From: Clostridia bacterium
GTDB taxonomy: Bacteria; Bacillota; Clostridia; Christensenellales; Borkfalkiaceae
Assembly: GCA_021202395.1 (NCBI GenBank)
Contig: JAJQDC010000045.1
Span: 7,887 to 50,016, forward strand
Direction: 5' to 3'
DNA: 42,130 bases
In this document: piece by piece, positions 33,379 through 41,341 of the stretch
Position numbering within the stretch: position 1 is the stretch's first letter
Layout: the number at the start of each line of letters is the position of its first letter
Notes under the pieces: model-generated
What the model saw: the letters and a program-made list of their open reading frames with translations, nothing else
What the model was told of the DNA's origin: nothing
Database searches by the model: none
Program-made: the position numbers and the translations under genes

Positions 33379-34233
33379 TCAGTACTTTAAACCAAGCATA
33401 TCATCGGGGCAATCAAGGCATACCCTGCCAAGGCGCCCCTTGCGGAAGTCGTCTATTACCGCCTTATAGGCACGCTCGTAATCGTATTCACCGCCCCTTA
33501 AAACAAAACCGCGCCGCGCACAGACGGCGTCTAACATCTCTAAAGGGGAAGCAATTTCAGAGATACCGTACCGCTCTTTAAGCCTTTCGGGATATTTTTC
33601 CGCCATATCCGAAAGGAGTGCAAGGGTGATGTCATCCAGATCAAGTATATCGTCGTTGATACTGCCCACGTAGGCAAGCCGCCTTGCAAAGGTCTGGTTT
33701 TCAAATGCAGGTGGCATAGTGCCGGGGGTATCTAAAAGTTCAAAGCCTTCAAGCCGTATCCACTGCTTGCCCTTTGTAACGCCTGCCTTGTCGCCCGTAA
33801 CCGTTCGGCGTGAACCTGACAACAGGTTGATAACCGTGCTCTTGCCCGTATTGGGCACGCCAAGCACCATAAAGCGGAAGGTACGTTCGTACCCCTTTGC
33901 CTGCGCACGCTCTCTTTTTTCGGCTACAATTTTTGCAGCCCCTTCTACAAGCGCCCTTTTGCAGCCGCTCTGCGTGGCGTTCAGCTTTACCGCAAAAGCT
34001 CCCATATCCCTTAAAATTTTAATATATTCGTCGGTGCCTTCGGCAAGGTCGCTTTTATTAAGGACGTAGAGCACGGGCTTGTTTGCAAACACTTCTTTTA
34101 GTTTGGGGTTGAAGGACGATGCGGGGCAGCGGGCGTCTAATACGTAAATAGCCCCGTCGCAAAGGGACGCGTCTGCCTGCATCATGCGCATAGCCTTTGT
34201 CATATGCCCTGGGAACCACTGTATATGTTTCAT
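33379..34233 (-). CDS. rbgA: Ribosome biogenesis GTPase RbgA (YlqF)
   Basis: Circularly permuted GTPase needed for late 50S assembly. 284 residues: HIQWFPGHMTKAMRMMQAD at the N-terminus, G4 VLNKSDLAEG (before G1, as expected from permutation), G1 LGVPNTGKSTVINLLSGS (about 124-141), G3 LLDTPGTMPP, and a C-terminal RNA-binding domain (about 190-284). The ATG follows AAAGGAG. Confidence 0.96.
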   Translation of the reverse strand: MKHIQWFPGHMTKAMRMMQADASLCDGAIYVLDARCPASSFNPKLKEVFANKPVLYVLNKSDLAEGTDEYIKILRDMGAFAVKLNATQSGCKRALVEGAAKIVAEKRERAQAKGYERTFRFMVLGVPNTGKSTVINLLSGSRRTVTGDKAGVTKGKQWIRLEGFELLDTPGTMPPAFENQTFARRLAYVGSINDDILDLDDITLALLSDMAEKYPERLKERYGISEIASPLEMLDAVCARRGFVLRGGEYDYERAYKAVIDDFRKGRLGRVCLDCPDDMLGLKY

Positions 34234-34251
34234 AATTCTCCTTTAATTCAG

Positions 34252-34839
34252 CTATATCTGCGGGGCAATTTTCTCAAGCGGCAAATAGTCTATCGGGCAG
34301 TCGGCAAGCGCTAAACACCGCATCTGCTTTGCCCTTAAAAGAGAAAGTTGAAAGCATAGTATATCTACCGTCTCCCACAAAAATACCCATGCAATAATTT
34401 CTACCACGTCGCCCACAATCTCCTGCCCGTAAGCCAGCAGGGCTATTGCGGCGGCAAGCGCAACAACGCCGATTACAGCCATTACTATTGCCAATATAAT
34501 CAGCCGTTTGCGCTCGGTAGCGTTGCTTTTATACTGTTCGGCGTAGTAGCTGTGTATAGCCGCCGTGTAAATTTTCTGCTCGTCAGCCGTAATTTCATTG
34601 CTGTGAATCTCCAGCCGCACGTGCTCGTCTGCCTTTAATGGGCGCACGCTCGTATCTATAAATTCGGCGACTTCGCCGTTTATAACGCTGTTTGAACTTG
34701 TACTGTACGGCGACAGAAAGTCGCTGTCGTCGCGCACGCAAAGCTCCACTACCGCCCTGCCGTCTTCATCACGGCGGAACTCTTTACCTGCATTGCGGGC
34801 TTCTATATTCTGTTTGATTTCTTTAAATGTTTTGAGCAT
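34252..34839 (-). CDS. Unknown membrane protein, two transmembrane segments
   Basis: 195 residues; no family recognised. The first 110 are soluble and charged, with FRRDEDGRAVVELCVRDDSD, SPYSTSSNSVINGEVAEFID and EHVRLEIHSNEITADEQKIY. Hydrophobic segments follow at about 111-136 (LIILAIVMAVIGVVALAAAI) and about 140-158 (VVEIIAWVFLWETVDIL). Starts at an ATG with a weak ribosome site, 17 bp after the next unknown gene, so the pair probably forms a unit inserted between rbgA and the flavin reductase. Confidence 0.65.
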   Translation of the reverse strand: MLKTFKEIKQNIEARNAGKEFRRDEDGRAVVELCVRDDSDFLSPYSTSSNSVINGEVAEFIDTSVRPLKADEHVRLEIHSNEITADEQKIYTAAIHSYYAEQYKSNATERKRLIILAIVMAVIGVVALAAAIALLAYGQEIVGDVVEIIAWVFLWETVDILCFQLSLLRAKQMRCLALADCPIDYLPLEKIAPQI

Positions 34840-34856
34840 ACGTGCGGTCCAATTTA

Positions 34857-35903
34857 TTATTTATCAGATAGATCTGTATGGAACCCTTCGTGCGTGCAGG
34901 AAGAAAACTGCAGCTTACCGCCCTTGTAAAAGGCAAGGTCGTCAAGGTAGCTTAAAGCGTAATCGTCCTTAAACTGCAAGAGCCAGTTTTTAGTAGTATC
35001 GTTAAGTTTAAAGTAAAACACCTTGGCAAGCACATTCTGCGTGGTGCAGTGCCATGTGTAAGTAGCTTCAGTGCGGTTCACGTATGGCTTTAACGGCAGA
35101 TACAAGCTGTCGCAATCGTCCAGTAGCGCCAAATCGGGGTACACGACAGTACTTGCAACACGGGCAGACAAATCTTCCTTTACTTCTTGCAAAAAACCTG
35201 CGGTATGGTAGATGTGCCACAATGCGGAGTTACCCTGCTTGTACTTCATTTTGTTCTCTGCGTACATATCGCAGGGGAACAGCGGACGCTTGCGCTTTTT
35301 ACGGTAAAGGGCGTCCACTTCTTCCTTTATATCGTTAAAGAGAAAATCAAAATCGAGCAGCGCGCCCTTCTCTTCTTCGGTAAGGCGGTCGTACTGGGTG
35401 CGGCAGGTTGCGTACAGGTCGTCGTGCAGCTTTTTGTAGGCGGCGTCCGCAGGCTCTCTGTCCAGATGGCTGTTTAAACGGAAACCGCCGTCGTAAAGGC
35501 CCGTTAAAGAGAACTCGTCGCAGTCAGCGTACTTTTGCAGCAGTTCGGGCATAGTGATATGCTCGAAGTCGGCAGCCCGCTTAAATTCTTCTACCGTGGC
35601 GCTGCCGTCTATTGATTTTACCGTAAGCAGACCGTCGTCTATAAAACCGTTTTCCCGTAAGTAATCAACAGCCGTATTGTATTTAAGCGTTATCCCGTCT
35701 TCAATATCCTTTACGCCATCGTTTTCGTAAAGATAGTAATCCGCCAGTTTTTCGCAGATTAAGCCGCTGCCGTCATTTTCAGGAAAGGGATCCCTTTCAA
35801 AATTATAAACCTTGCCGCCCTTTACAAGTTCAACGGTTCCCGCAGTGTACTTGCCGCCGTCGAACATAAGGGAACAAAAGGTTTTAATATTGATTTTTTC
35901 CAT
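34857..35903 (-). CDS. Unknown cytoplasmic protein, 348 aa
   Basis: No family recognised. It has no signal peptide or membrane segment. The sequence is rich in Asp, Tyr and Lys; notable stretches are KVYNFERDPFPENDGSGLIC, a basic patch ALYRKKRKRPLFPCDMYAEN and the C-terminal LQFSSCTHEGFHTDLSDK. The start ATG directly abuts the stop codon of the flavin reductase gene upstream, so translation is probably coupled. Codon and base use look like the neighbours, so recent transfer is not indicated. Confidence 0.65.
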   Translation of the reverse strand: MEKINIKTFCSLMFDGGKYTAGTVELVKGGKVYNFERDPFPENDGSGLICEKLADYYLYENDGVKDIEDGITLKYNTAVDYLRENGFIDDGLLTVKSIDGSATVEEFKRAADFEHITMPELLQKYADCDEFSLTGLYDGGFRLNSHLDREPADAAYKKLHDDLYATCRTQYDRLTEEEKGALLDFDFLFNDIKEEVDALYRKKRKRPLFPCDMYAENKMKYKQGNSALWHIYHTAGFLQEVKEDLSARVASTVVYPDLALLDDCDSLYLPLKPYVNRTEATYTWHCTTQNVLAKVFYFKLNDTTKNWLLQFKDDYALSYLDDLAFYKGGKLQFSSCTHEGFHTDLSDK

Positions 35904-36419
35904 TTAGTCTAAAATATAAGCGTTTACAATCTCGCCAACGTAGGCGGTGTGAATATCGCGCTTGCCGCCTTCATCAGGGTAGCACTTATCCAGCACGTCG
36001 GCGGGCATAGCCTTTTCGTCCTGCCGCTGAACGTAAAGCACTTTACATTCAAGGGTAAGGGGGAGCTGCTTTACTGCGTTTGTGGTAACGCTTACGCCAT
36101 TCACAAGCTTTAAGCCGTATTCTTTGGCTTTGTCTATATCCCTGCCCGACTTGGTGCCGCAACCCTTTAAAATTTCTATAGGTTCGCCGTCGTAGGGGAT
36201 ACATACGGTGAACTCGCCGTTTTTATCCAAAAATTCTTTGGTGTAGCGGCTGTCGCGCACAAAAGTTGTAAAAATGGGTTTGTTCCACTCTATGCCCAGG
36301 GTGCCCCAGGAGATTGTCATAAAGTTGGACTTGCCGTCTGCCTTTACCGAAAGAAGGGCGCCGCCCTTTACTCCGCGTAAAATTTCGTTAGCATAATCAA
36401 ATACTTCAATTTTAGTCAT
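35904..36419 (-). CDS. Flavin reductase-like, FMN-binding split-barrel protein
   Basis: 171 residues of the flavin-reductase-like family: GALLSVKADGKSNFMTISWG, the flavin-contact region with NKPIFTTFVRDSRYTKEFLD, GEFTVCIPYDGEP and a C-terminal YVGEIVNAYILD. Such proteins reduce or bind FMN; the electron partner is not visible. The ATG follows a GAGG site. It lies between trmD and two unknown genes. Confidence 0.85.
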   Translation of the reverse strand: MTKIEVFDYANEILRGVKGGALLSVKADGKSNFMTISWGTLGIEWNKPIFTTFVRDSRYTKEFLDKNGEFTVCIPYDGEPIEILKGCGTKSGRDIDKAKEYGLKLVNGVSVTTNAVKQLPLTLECKVLYVQRQDEKAMPADVLDKCYPDEGGKRDIHTAYVGEIVNAYILD

Positions 36420-36498
36420 AATTTTCGCCTCATCTATGTAGTTTATTATATTTTTATCTTAGCGCAGCTGCAGGTAATAAGCCGCAGCGCCGCGCTGA

Positions 36499-37182
36499 TT
36501 ATTTACCGTTTTTATCATTTTTAAGCAGGTCGGGGCGGTTGCACTTGGTAATTTCAAGGCTCTGCTCTCTTCTCCATTTGTCTACCTTGCCGTGGTCGCC
36601 AGATAGCAGCACTTCGGGCACGGCTAAACCGTTATATACCGCGGGGCGAGTGTACTGGGGGTACTCTAAAAGACCGTCAGAGAAACTTTCATCCGTAAGT
36701 GAATCACTGGATATTACGCCGTCTACCAGACGGGATATGCAGTCGCACACTACCATTGCGGGCAGCTCGCCGCCCGTTAAAACATAGTCGCCTACGGAAA
36801 TTTCTTCGTCTATAAAAAGGTCTATAACGCGCTGGTCTACCCCTTCGTAATGCCCGCACAAAAGCAGAATTTCGCCGTTTGGGGAAAGTTCTTCCGCCCT
36901 TTTCTGCGTAAAAGTTTTGCCCCTGGGCGACATAAAAATGCGGTGCGCCGTGTGGTCGGGGTCTACCGCCTGTATGCAGGAGCCGATTGGCTGGGGCATC
37001 ATAACCATTCCCGCGCCGCCGCCGAATGGATAGTCGTCGCACTTAAAGTGCTTATTTTCGGCATAGTCTCGTATGTTTACTATATTAATTTGTAACTTGC
37101 CGCTTGCTTCCGCTCTGCCTATTATGCTCTCTTTAAGGGGAGCAAACATTTCGGGAAACAGCGTTAAAATGGTTATTTTCAT
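36499..37182 (-). CDS. trmD: tRNA (guanine-37-N1) methyltransferase
   Basis: Makes m1G37, which prevents +1 frameshifting. 227 residues: ITILTLFPEMFAPLKESIIG at the N-terminus, DDYPFGGGAGMVMMPQPIGS, and the trefoil-knot SAM site LLCGHYEGVDQRVIDLFIDE with ISVGDYVLTGGELPAMVVCD. Complete. The ribosome site is weak. It lies downstream of rimM as in Bacillus, but with 390 bp of repeats between. Confidence 0.97.
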   Translation of the reverse strand: MKITILTLFPEMFAPLKESIIGRAEASGKLQINIVNIRDYAENKHFKCDDYPFGGGAGMVMMPQPIGSCIQAVDPDHTAHRIFMSPRGKTFTQKRAEELSPNGEILLLCGHYEGVDQRVIDLFIDEEISVGDYVLTGGELPAMVVCDCISRLVDGVISSDSLTDESFSDGLLEYPQYTRPAVYNGLAVPEVLLSGDHGKVDKWRREQSLEITKCNRPDLLKNDKNGK

Positions 37183-37572
37183 AATTGGTTTTTATGGGTG
37201 CAATATTTAAATTAAACGGCAGAAGCCTATAGTCATCTTGAGCGAAACGCAGTGAAGTCGAAAGACCTCGCGAGTACTCGCGCCCGAAAAGCAATACCGC
37301 CCATTCAATGCTTTTTACCGCATTATAATTAAGGTACTAATGATTGCAACCCACGTTGCACTGTACAAGTTACTATTACGGTTGGAGATCTCTCCACTAC
37401 GGTCGAGATGACAGGCGGCGGTGCCGCCTGTACAGCCCCACAGGCTGTCATTTCGAGCGGAGCCGTAGGCGCAGTCGAGAAATCTCCTAGCCTTCTACGC
37501 TCCGCTGCCGGTTGCAGATACTTACCACCGCATTATTAAAGTATATATACTTCCAGCATACTATGCGGGCAA
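37183..37572. repeat. Repeat mosaic between trmD and rimM, with an intact D element
   Basis: C fragment (about 37231-37275, GTCATCTTGAGCGAAACG), F segment (about 37286-37327, CGCCCATTCAATGCTTTTTA), a TGCAACCCACGTTGCA hairpin (37345-37360) and an intact D palindrome (37384-37487). No gene is supported. Confidence 0.72.
37384..37487. repeat. Intact D-family palindrome
   Basis: Left arm GGAGATCTCTCCACTACGG, GTCGAGATGACAGG; small hairpin GGCGGCGGTGCCGCC; GTACAGCCCCACAGGCTGTC; right arm ATTTCGAGCGGAGCCG and GTCGAGAAATCTCC. It is the uninterrupted reference for the copy at 21686-21909. Confidence 0.75.
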
Positions 37573-38073
37573 TTACAGGGTAGCTACCTGTTTAAAGCGG
37601 GCTTCGTTTACCGTAACGGTGCCACACTGTACGTTGATATCAGTAATTACGCCGTCGGCTGCGGGGAACATAACTTCTTTACCGTTTATTAAAACTGTGT
37701 ATACGTCGGTGCGGGCGGGGGTAATATCTATCACTTCGCCAAGCTGCTTGCCGCCTTCGGTAACAAGCTTACACCCCACAATATCCGCAATGTAATAGGT
37801 TCCGTCGGGCAGGTCGGGCGCGTCGCTGCGTTCTACTACCACATCCAGCCCGCGCAAAAGCTCTGCCGCGTTGCGGTCTGCAATGCCGCGAAGAGCAAGG
37901 TAAGCAAAGCCGCCCGCCGCCCTGCACGAAAGCACTTTGTATTTTGTATCACCTATAATTACGTAAGAAAAAGCTTTTAAATCTTCTTCTGAATCGGTAA
38001 GCGGGTTTACCTTAATTTCGCCGCGGATGCCCTGCGGCTTTAATACCGTAGCCACGGTAAGACGGTCTGTCAT
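37573..38073 (-). CDS. rimM: Ribosome maturation factor RimM
   Basis: Helps 30S head assembly by binding S19. 166 residues: N-terminal domain LTVATVLKPQGIRGEIKVNP (about 4-23), then a PRC-barrel (about 90-166) with YYIADIVGCKLVTEGGKQLG and GKEVMFPAADGVI. Complete; the ATG follows AAAGGGA. It lies 78 bp after khpA. Confidence 0.95.
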   Translation of the reverse strand: MTDRLTVATVLKPQGIRGEIKVNPLTDSEEDLKAFSYVIIGDTKYKVLSCRAAGGFAYLALRGIADRNAAELLRGLDVVVERSDAPDLPDGTYYIADIVGCKLVTEGGKQLGEVIDITPARTDVYTVLINGKEVMFPAADGVITDINVQCGTVTVNEARFKQVATL

Positions 38074-38151
38074 AACTAAATTCCCTTTATAGTATGCCTT
38101 AACAATAGCAAAAAACCGTGCGCTGAAAACTCACGGCTTTAAGTAAGGCAA

Positions 38152-38388
38152 TTATTCTTTGCCCTTAATTTCTACGATATATTTTTTGCTGCCTTCGGGG
38201 GTAGCTGCCTTAACAAGCGTGCGAAGCGCTTTGGCAATTTTACCCTGCTTGCCAATAACTTTACCCATATCGGAATCTTCAAGATATACTGTAATTTCTA
38301 TGCAGTTTTCCTTTTCTTCTTCTTTATATTCTATGGCGTCTTTGTTTTCGGCAAACTGTTCGACAACGTATTTAACAAGTTCCATCAT
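38152..38388 (-). CDS. khpA: KH-domain RNA-binding protein KhpA
   Basis: 78 residues, one KH domain with the GxxG loop in MGKVIGKQGKIAKALRTLVK (about 43-62). KhpA pairs with KhpB in Firmicutes to bind RNA and influence cell size and division. The ATG follows AAGGAG; a second adjacent ATG is possible. It lies between rpsP and rimM, the canonical position (ylqC). Confidence 0.95.
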   Translation of the reverse strand: MMELVKYVVEQFAENKDAIEYKEEEKENCIEITVYLEDSDMGKVIGKQGKIAKALRTLVKAATPEGSKKYIVEIKGKE

Positions 38389-38421
38389 AATAAAAAACTC
38401 CTTAAAGACGGGTTAGTTAAA

Positions 38422-38721
38422 TCAGTCTTTTTTCTTTTTCTTGTCGTTTGTTTTGGGTGCAGAAAGCTTTGTGCTCTTTTCTATAACGCCTGCATTCACA
38501 AGGTAGCTTTTAACCGTTTCGGTAGGCTGAACACCCTTAGAAAGCCAATCTTTAGCCTTATCTGCATCAATAACTACTTCTGCAGGTGTTTTAAGGGGGT
38601 TAACGTAACCGATTTTATCGATATATTCACCTGATTGTGCCTTTCTGCTGTCTATTACGACAATGCGGTAGAATGGAGATTTTTTATCACCCATTCTGGT
38701 AAGTCTCATTTTAACTGCCAT
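38422..38721 (-). CDS. rpsP: 30S ribosomal protein S16
   Basis: 99 residues: MAVKMRLTRMGDKKSPFYRI, VVIDSRKAQSGEYIDKIGYV, and a lysine-rich tail (KTNDKKKKKD). Early 30S assembly protein. The ATG follows AAAGGAG. Downstream of ffh as in Bacillus, but 490 bp of repeats separate them, so it may have its own promoter in the AT-rich 38722-38765; I see no clear one. Confidence 0.97.
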   Translation of the reverse strand: MAVKMRLTRMGDKKSPFYRIVVIDSRKAQSGEYIDKIGYVNPLKTPAEVVIDADKAKDWLSKGVQPTETVKSYLVNAGVIEKSTKLSAPKTNDKKKKKD

Positions 38722-38759
38722 TTTTTTACTCCTTTATATAAATGTATATAAAATTTTAT

Positions 38760-39151
38760 TTTTTGTTATTGGTTGTTTATTGCTTTGACGGCATTTACAT
38801 CTTTATTTGCTATACGGCTAAACATGTACGTCATTGCGAGCGCTAGCGTGGCAATCTCGCCAGAGCGTAGCGGCTGGCGCCCGAAAAGCAATTCCGCCCA
38901 TTCAATGCTTTTATACCGCATTATAAATAACATTATTATTTTTAAACAACTTGTGTGCCGTCCTGCCTGCTGGTCGCCAGTTCTGGCGCGCGAGCGAAGC
39001 GACACTCTGCGCACTGCATTATAAAAAGGCTTCAGATAAATGGGCGCAGATATTGCCACGCGGTAGAACCAGCTCGCAATGACGGATAGGCTACTACCGT
39101 CTATTGCTCTATTGCATAAGCAAAACAGCGATTTTGTTTCTACTACTATAA
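38760..39151. repeat. Repeat mosaic between rpsP and ffh
   Basis: One long C-type unit from GTCATTGCGAGCGCTAGCG (38831) to CTCGCAATGACGG (about 39082). Nested in it are an F segment (about 38879-38970, CGCCCATTCAATGCTTTTAT) and a forward E unit (38987-39048) placed between TTCTGGCG and ATATTGCCACG. No gene is supported. Confidence 0.72.
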
Positions 39152-39212
39152 GATTGATTGTCTTTTCACGGCAAATGTTTTTGAACAGCAATTCAAAAAG
39201 ATTTGCGTGAAC
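39152..39212 (+). ncRNA. Structured element Z, copy 3 (partial)
   Basis: GATTGATTGTCTTT, then hairpin 2 of element Z (TCACG at 39166 to CGTGA at 39210), identical over 46 nt to copy 2 and including the CAGCAA loop. Hairpin 1 is degenerate. Orientation is opposite to the surrounding genes, and it ends at the ffh stop codon. This placement argues for mobility. Confidence 0.5.
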
Positions 39213-40523
39213 TCAGAAAGGTAATTTTCTCTTTCCGCTTTTAAGCTGTTTCATAAGCATTTTTACCTGGTCAAACTGCTTTAACAGCTGGTTTATCTCC
39301 TGCACGCTGGTACCTGAACCAGCGGCTATACGGCGCTTTCTTGACGCATTTATTATAACGGGATCTTCCCGCTCCTTTTTCGTCATAGAAAGTATGATAG
39401 CCTTTGTGCGCTCCATCTTTTTTTCGTCTATGTCTTCTGGCTTTACCTTGCCGCTCATGCCGGGCACCATTGCCATTACCTGCTGCATGCCGCCCATTTT
39501 CTTCATACTTTCAAACTGTTCAAGATAGTCGTCAAGCGTAAAAGAATTATCACGCATCTTCTGCTGCATCTTTTTGGCGTCTTCTTCGGTAACAGCCTGC
39601 TGCGCCTTTTCTATCAGCGTAAGTACATCGCCCATACCGAGTATGCGGGACGCCATCCTGTCGGGATAAAACGGCTCTAAATCGCTGAGCTTTTCGCCGG
39701 TACCTATAAACTTTATAGGCTTGCCCGTAACTGCCTTTATAGAAAGACACGCACCGCCGCGGGTGTCGCCGTCTAACTTGGTAAGAATAATACCCGTGAT
39801 TTCCAGCCGTTCGTTAAACGTTTTTGCAACGTTTACCGCAACCTGCCCCATCATTGAATCTACGGTAAGTAAAATTTCTGATACTTCCACCGCGGCGCAG
39901 ATGTCTTCTAACTCTTTCATCAAAGGCTCGTCTATTTCAAGCCTGCCGGCGGTATCTATTATTACAGTGTCGTAACCCTGGGATATAGCGTATTTAACGG
40001 CTTCCTGCGCGGTCTTTAAGGGGGACTGGGTGCCCTTTTCAAAAACTTCGGCACCTGCGTTCCTGCCCACCACTTTAAGCTGGTTAATAGCCGCAGGGCG
40101 ATATATATCGCAGGCAACGAGCAGCGGCTTTTTGCCGTTCTTTTTAAGGTGGACAGCCAGCTTGCCGCAAAGGGTAGTTTTACCTGCACCCTGCAAGCCG
40201 CACATCATTATTACCGTAGGCGGCTTGGGGGCTACTATAAGTTTGGAATTGGTGCTGCCCATTAAAGCAATAAGCTCTTCGTTTACAATCTTTATAACCT
40301 GCTGGGCGGGGTTAAGGCTCTTTAATATCTCCTGCCCGACGGCTTTTTCTGAAACGTCGGCACAGAACTTTTTTGCTACCTGGATATTTACGTCAGCTTC
40401 TAAAAGGGCTACGCGGACTTCGCGCATAGCCGTCTTAATTTCAAGTTCGGTAAGCCTTCCCCTTTTAGTCAGCTTAGAGAATATGTGGTTTAGTCTTTCC
40501 GATAGCGATGAAAATGCTGCCAA
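39213..40523 (-). CDS. ffh: Signal recognition particle protein Ffh (SRP54)
   Basis: GTPase that targets nascent membrane proteins with SRP RNA and FtsY. 436 residues: N domain (AAFSSLSERLNHIFSKLT), G domain with G1 CGLQGAGKTTLCGKLA, DIYRPAAINQLKVVG, DTAGRLEIDEPLM, TKLDGDTRGGACLSI, and a Met-rich M domain (about 310-436; MQQKMRDNSF, MKKMGGMQQVMAMVPGMSG). The start is TTG at 40523, because CAGGAGAT lies eight bases upstream and the N domain begins there; the frame is open to 40583 but that extension is not Ffh-like. It follows ylxM. Confidence 0.96.
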   Translation of the reverse strand: MAAFSSLSERLNHIFSKLTKRGRLTELEIKTAMREVRVALLEADVNIQVAKKFCADVSEKAVGQEILKSLNPAQQVIKIVNEELIALMGSTNSKLIVAPKPPTVIMMCGLQGAGKTTLCGKLAVHLKKNGKKPLLVACDIYRPAAINQLKVVGRNAGAEVFEKGTQSPLKTAQEAVKYAISQGYDTVIIDTAGRLEIDEPLMKELEDICAAVEVSEILLTVDSMMGQVAVNVAKTFNERLEITGIILTKLDGDTRGGACLSIKAVTGKPIKFIGTGEKLSDLEPFYPDRMASRILGMGDVLTLIEKAQQAVTEEDAKKMQQKMRDNSFTLDDYLEQFESMKKMGGMQQVMAMVPGMSGKVKPEDIDEKKMERTKAIILSMTKKEREDPVIINASRKRRIAAGSGTSVQEINQLLKQFDQVKMLMKQLKSGKRKLPF

Positions 40524-40563
40524 GGTAATATCTCCTGCAGGCGGCGCCTGCCGCAAAAATAAT

Positions 40564-40953
40564 TTATGTTTTGCTCTTATCAAGAGCTTGGGTTACTTCC
40601 CCTTCGTAATCTTTGTTCAGTATGGCGGTAAACTCTTTTTGCCCGTCCTTTAAATCGGGGTGGGCGGCAAAGAACTGCTCGCTCCATCTGTTTATATCCG
40701 TAAGCAAAAAAGATTGCTCAAGCGATACTTGCGTAATAGTTTTTTCAAAGCCGAGTTTAGCTTCGTACCCTTCAAGCTGCTTTTTGCAGCCCGCAAGACA
40801 GTCTGAAACGGCTTGCCTTGATATGCCCTTTTGTTCGGCTATTTCTGAAACCGTAAGGTCAAGGTTGAAATATAGATCGGTTATTTCTTGCTGGGTGGGC
40901 GTCAACAGGTTCCTGTACCAGTCCCACAGCCGCATAAAACGCAAATTATCCAT
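40564..40953 (-). CDS. ylxM: YlxM/UPF0122 helix-turn-helix protein
   Basis: 129 residues with a sigma-70 region-4-like HTH: LLTPTQQEITDLYFNLDLTV, SEIAEQKGISRQAVSDCLAG (about 36-55), then a coiled-coil-like tail. Always linked to ffh in Firmicutes and thought to modulate the SRP pathway. It begins the ylxM-ffh unit; ftsY is not next to it here. A promoter about 390 bp upstream (41342-41370) may serve it. Confidence 0.93.
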   Translation of the reverse strand: MDNLRFMRLWDWYRNLLTPTQQEITDLYFNLDLTVSEIAEQKGISRQAVSDCLAGCKKQLEGYEAKLGFEKTITQVSLEQSFLLTDINRWSEQFFAAHPDLKDGQKEFTAILNKDYEGEVTQALDKSKT

Positions 40954-41013
40954 ATGGTTGGTTTATAGTAATGTAATAAAGTAATAAATAACAACAATTA
41001 CATAGTCCCGCTC

Positions 41014-41254
41014 TTGGCTCCCTTATTAGGGGAGCTGGCTGCGAAGCAGACTGAGGGGTTCACCTTATTATTAGTAACAAAACCCTTCCCCCACTTCGTG
41101 GTCCCCCTTCTCAAAGGCTGTAAGGACATCAGCCTTTTCGGGCACCGCAAGCACGTCGCATATGTGCTTGCTCATCTCGCCGCCATAAACAGCGCATTTG
41201 TGCTGTTTAAAGAAATGGCGGTTCGTCCTGATAAGGACGGCAAGACGTGGTAAG
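41014..41254. repeat. B-family repeat interrupted by element S
   Basis: CTTGGCTCCCTTATTAGG, CTGAGGGGTTCACCTTATT and CACTTCGTGGTCCCCC match intact B copies (6836, 30785). The expected TTCCCTTACAGGGACGGC is replaced by element S at 41108-41228, followed by TGATAAGGACGGCAAG. The remainder of 40954-41565 is AT-rich and holds two promoters; no gene is seen. Confidence 0.72.
41108..41228 (+). ncRNA. Structured element S, copy 2 (three hairpins)
   Basis: TTCTC; stem 1 AAAGGCTG/CAGCCTTT with loop TAAGGACAT; TCGGGCACC; stem 2 GCAAGCAC/GTGCTTGC with loop GTCGCATAT; TCATCTC; stem 3 outer GCCGCCAT/ATGGCGGT and inner AAACAGC/GCTGTTT with loop GCATTTGT and one-sided bulge AAAGAA; TCGTCC. Stems differ from copy 1 with pairing kept. 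TCATCTC, AAGAA, TCGG.C.CC and TCGTCC are the same. It lies antisense to the presumed ylxM leader. Confidence 0.6.
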
Positions 41255-41341
41255 TGAATTACCTTTTTACAGAAATAAATCCTTTTACGGTCAATGCTCC
41301 GTCAAGCAATTCAGCTTTACAGGTATTTTACCATTAACCGC

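Noticed and set aside
38766-39191. 141-codon minus-strand frame between rpsP and ffh
   Set aside because: It runs through C, F and E repeat units whose other copies are not coding, and it has no family resemblance.
40524-40583. N-terminal extension of ffh to an ATG at 40583
   Set aside because: The extension is not Ffh-like, overlaps ylxM, and a TTG at 40523 has an ideal ribosome site at the true N-domain start.
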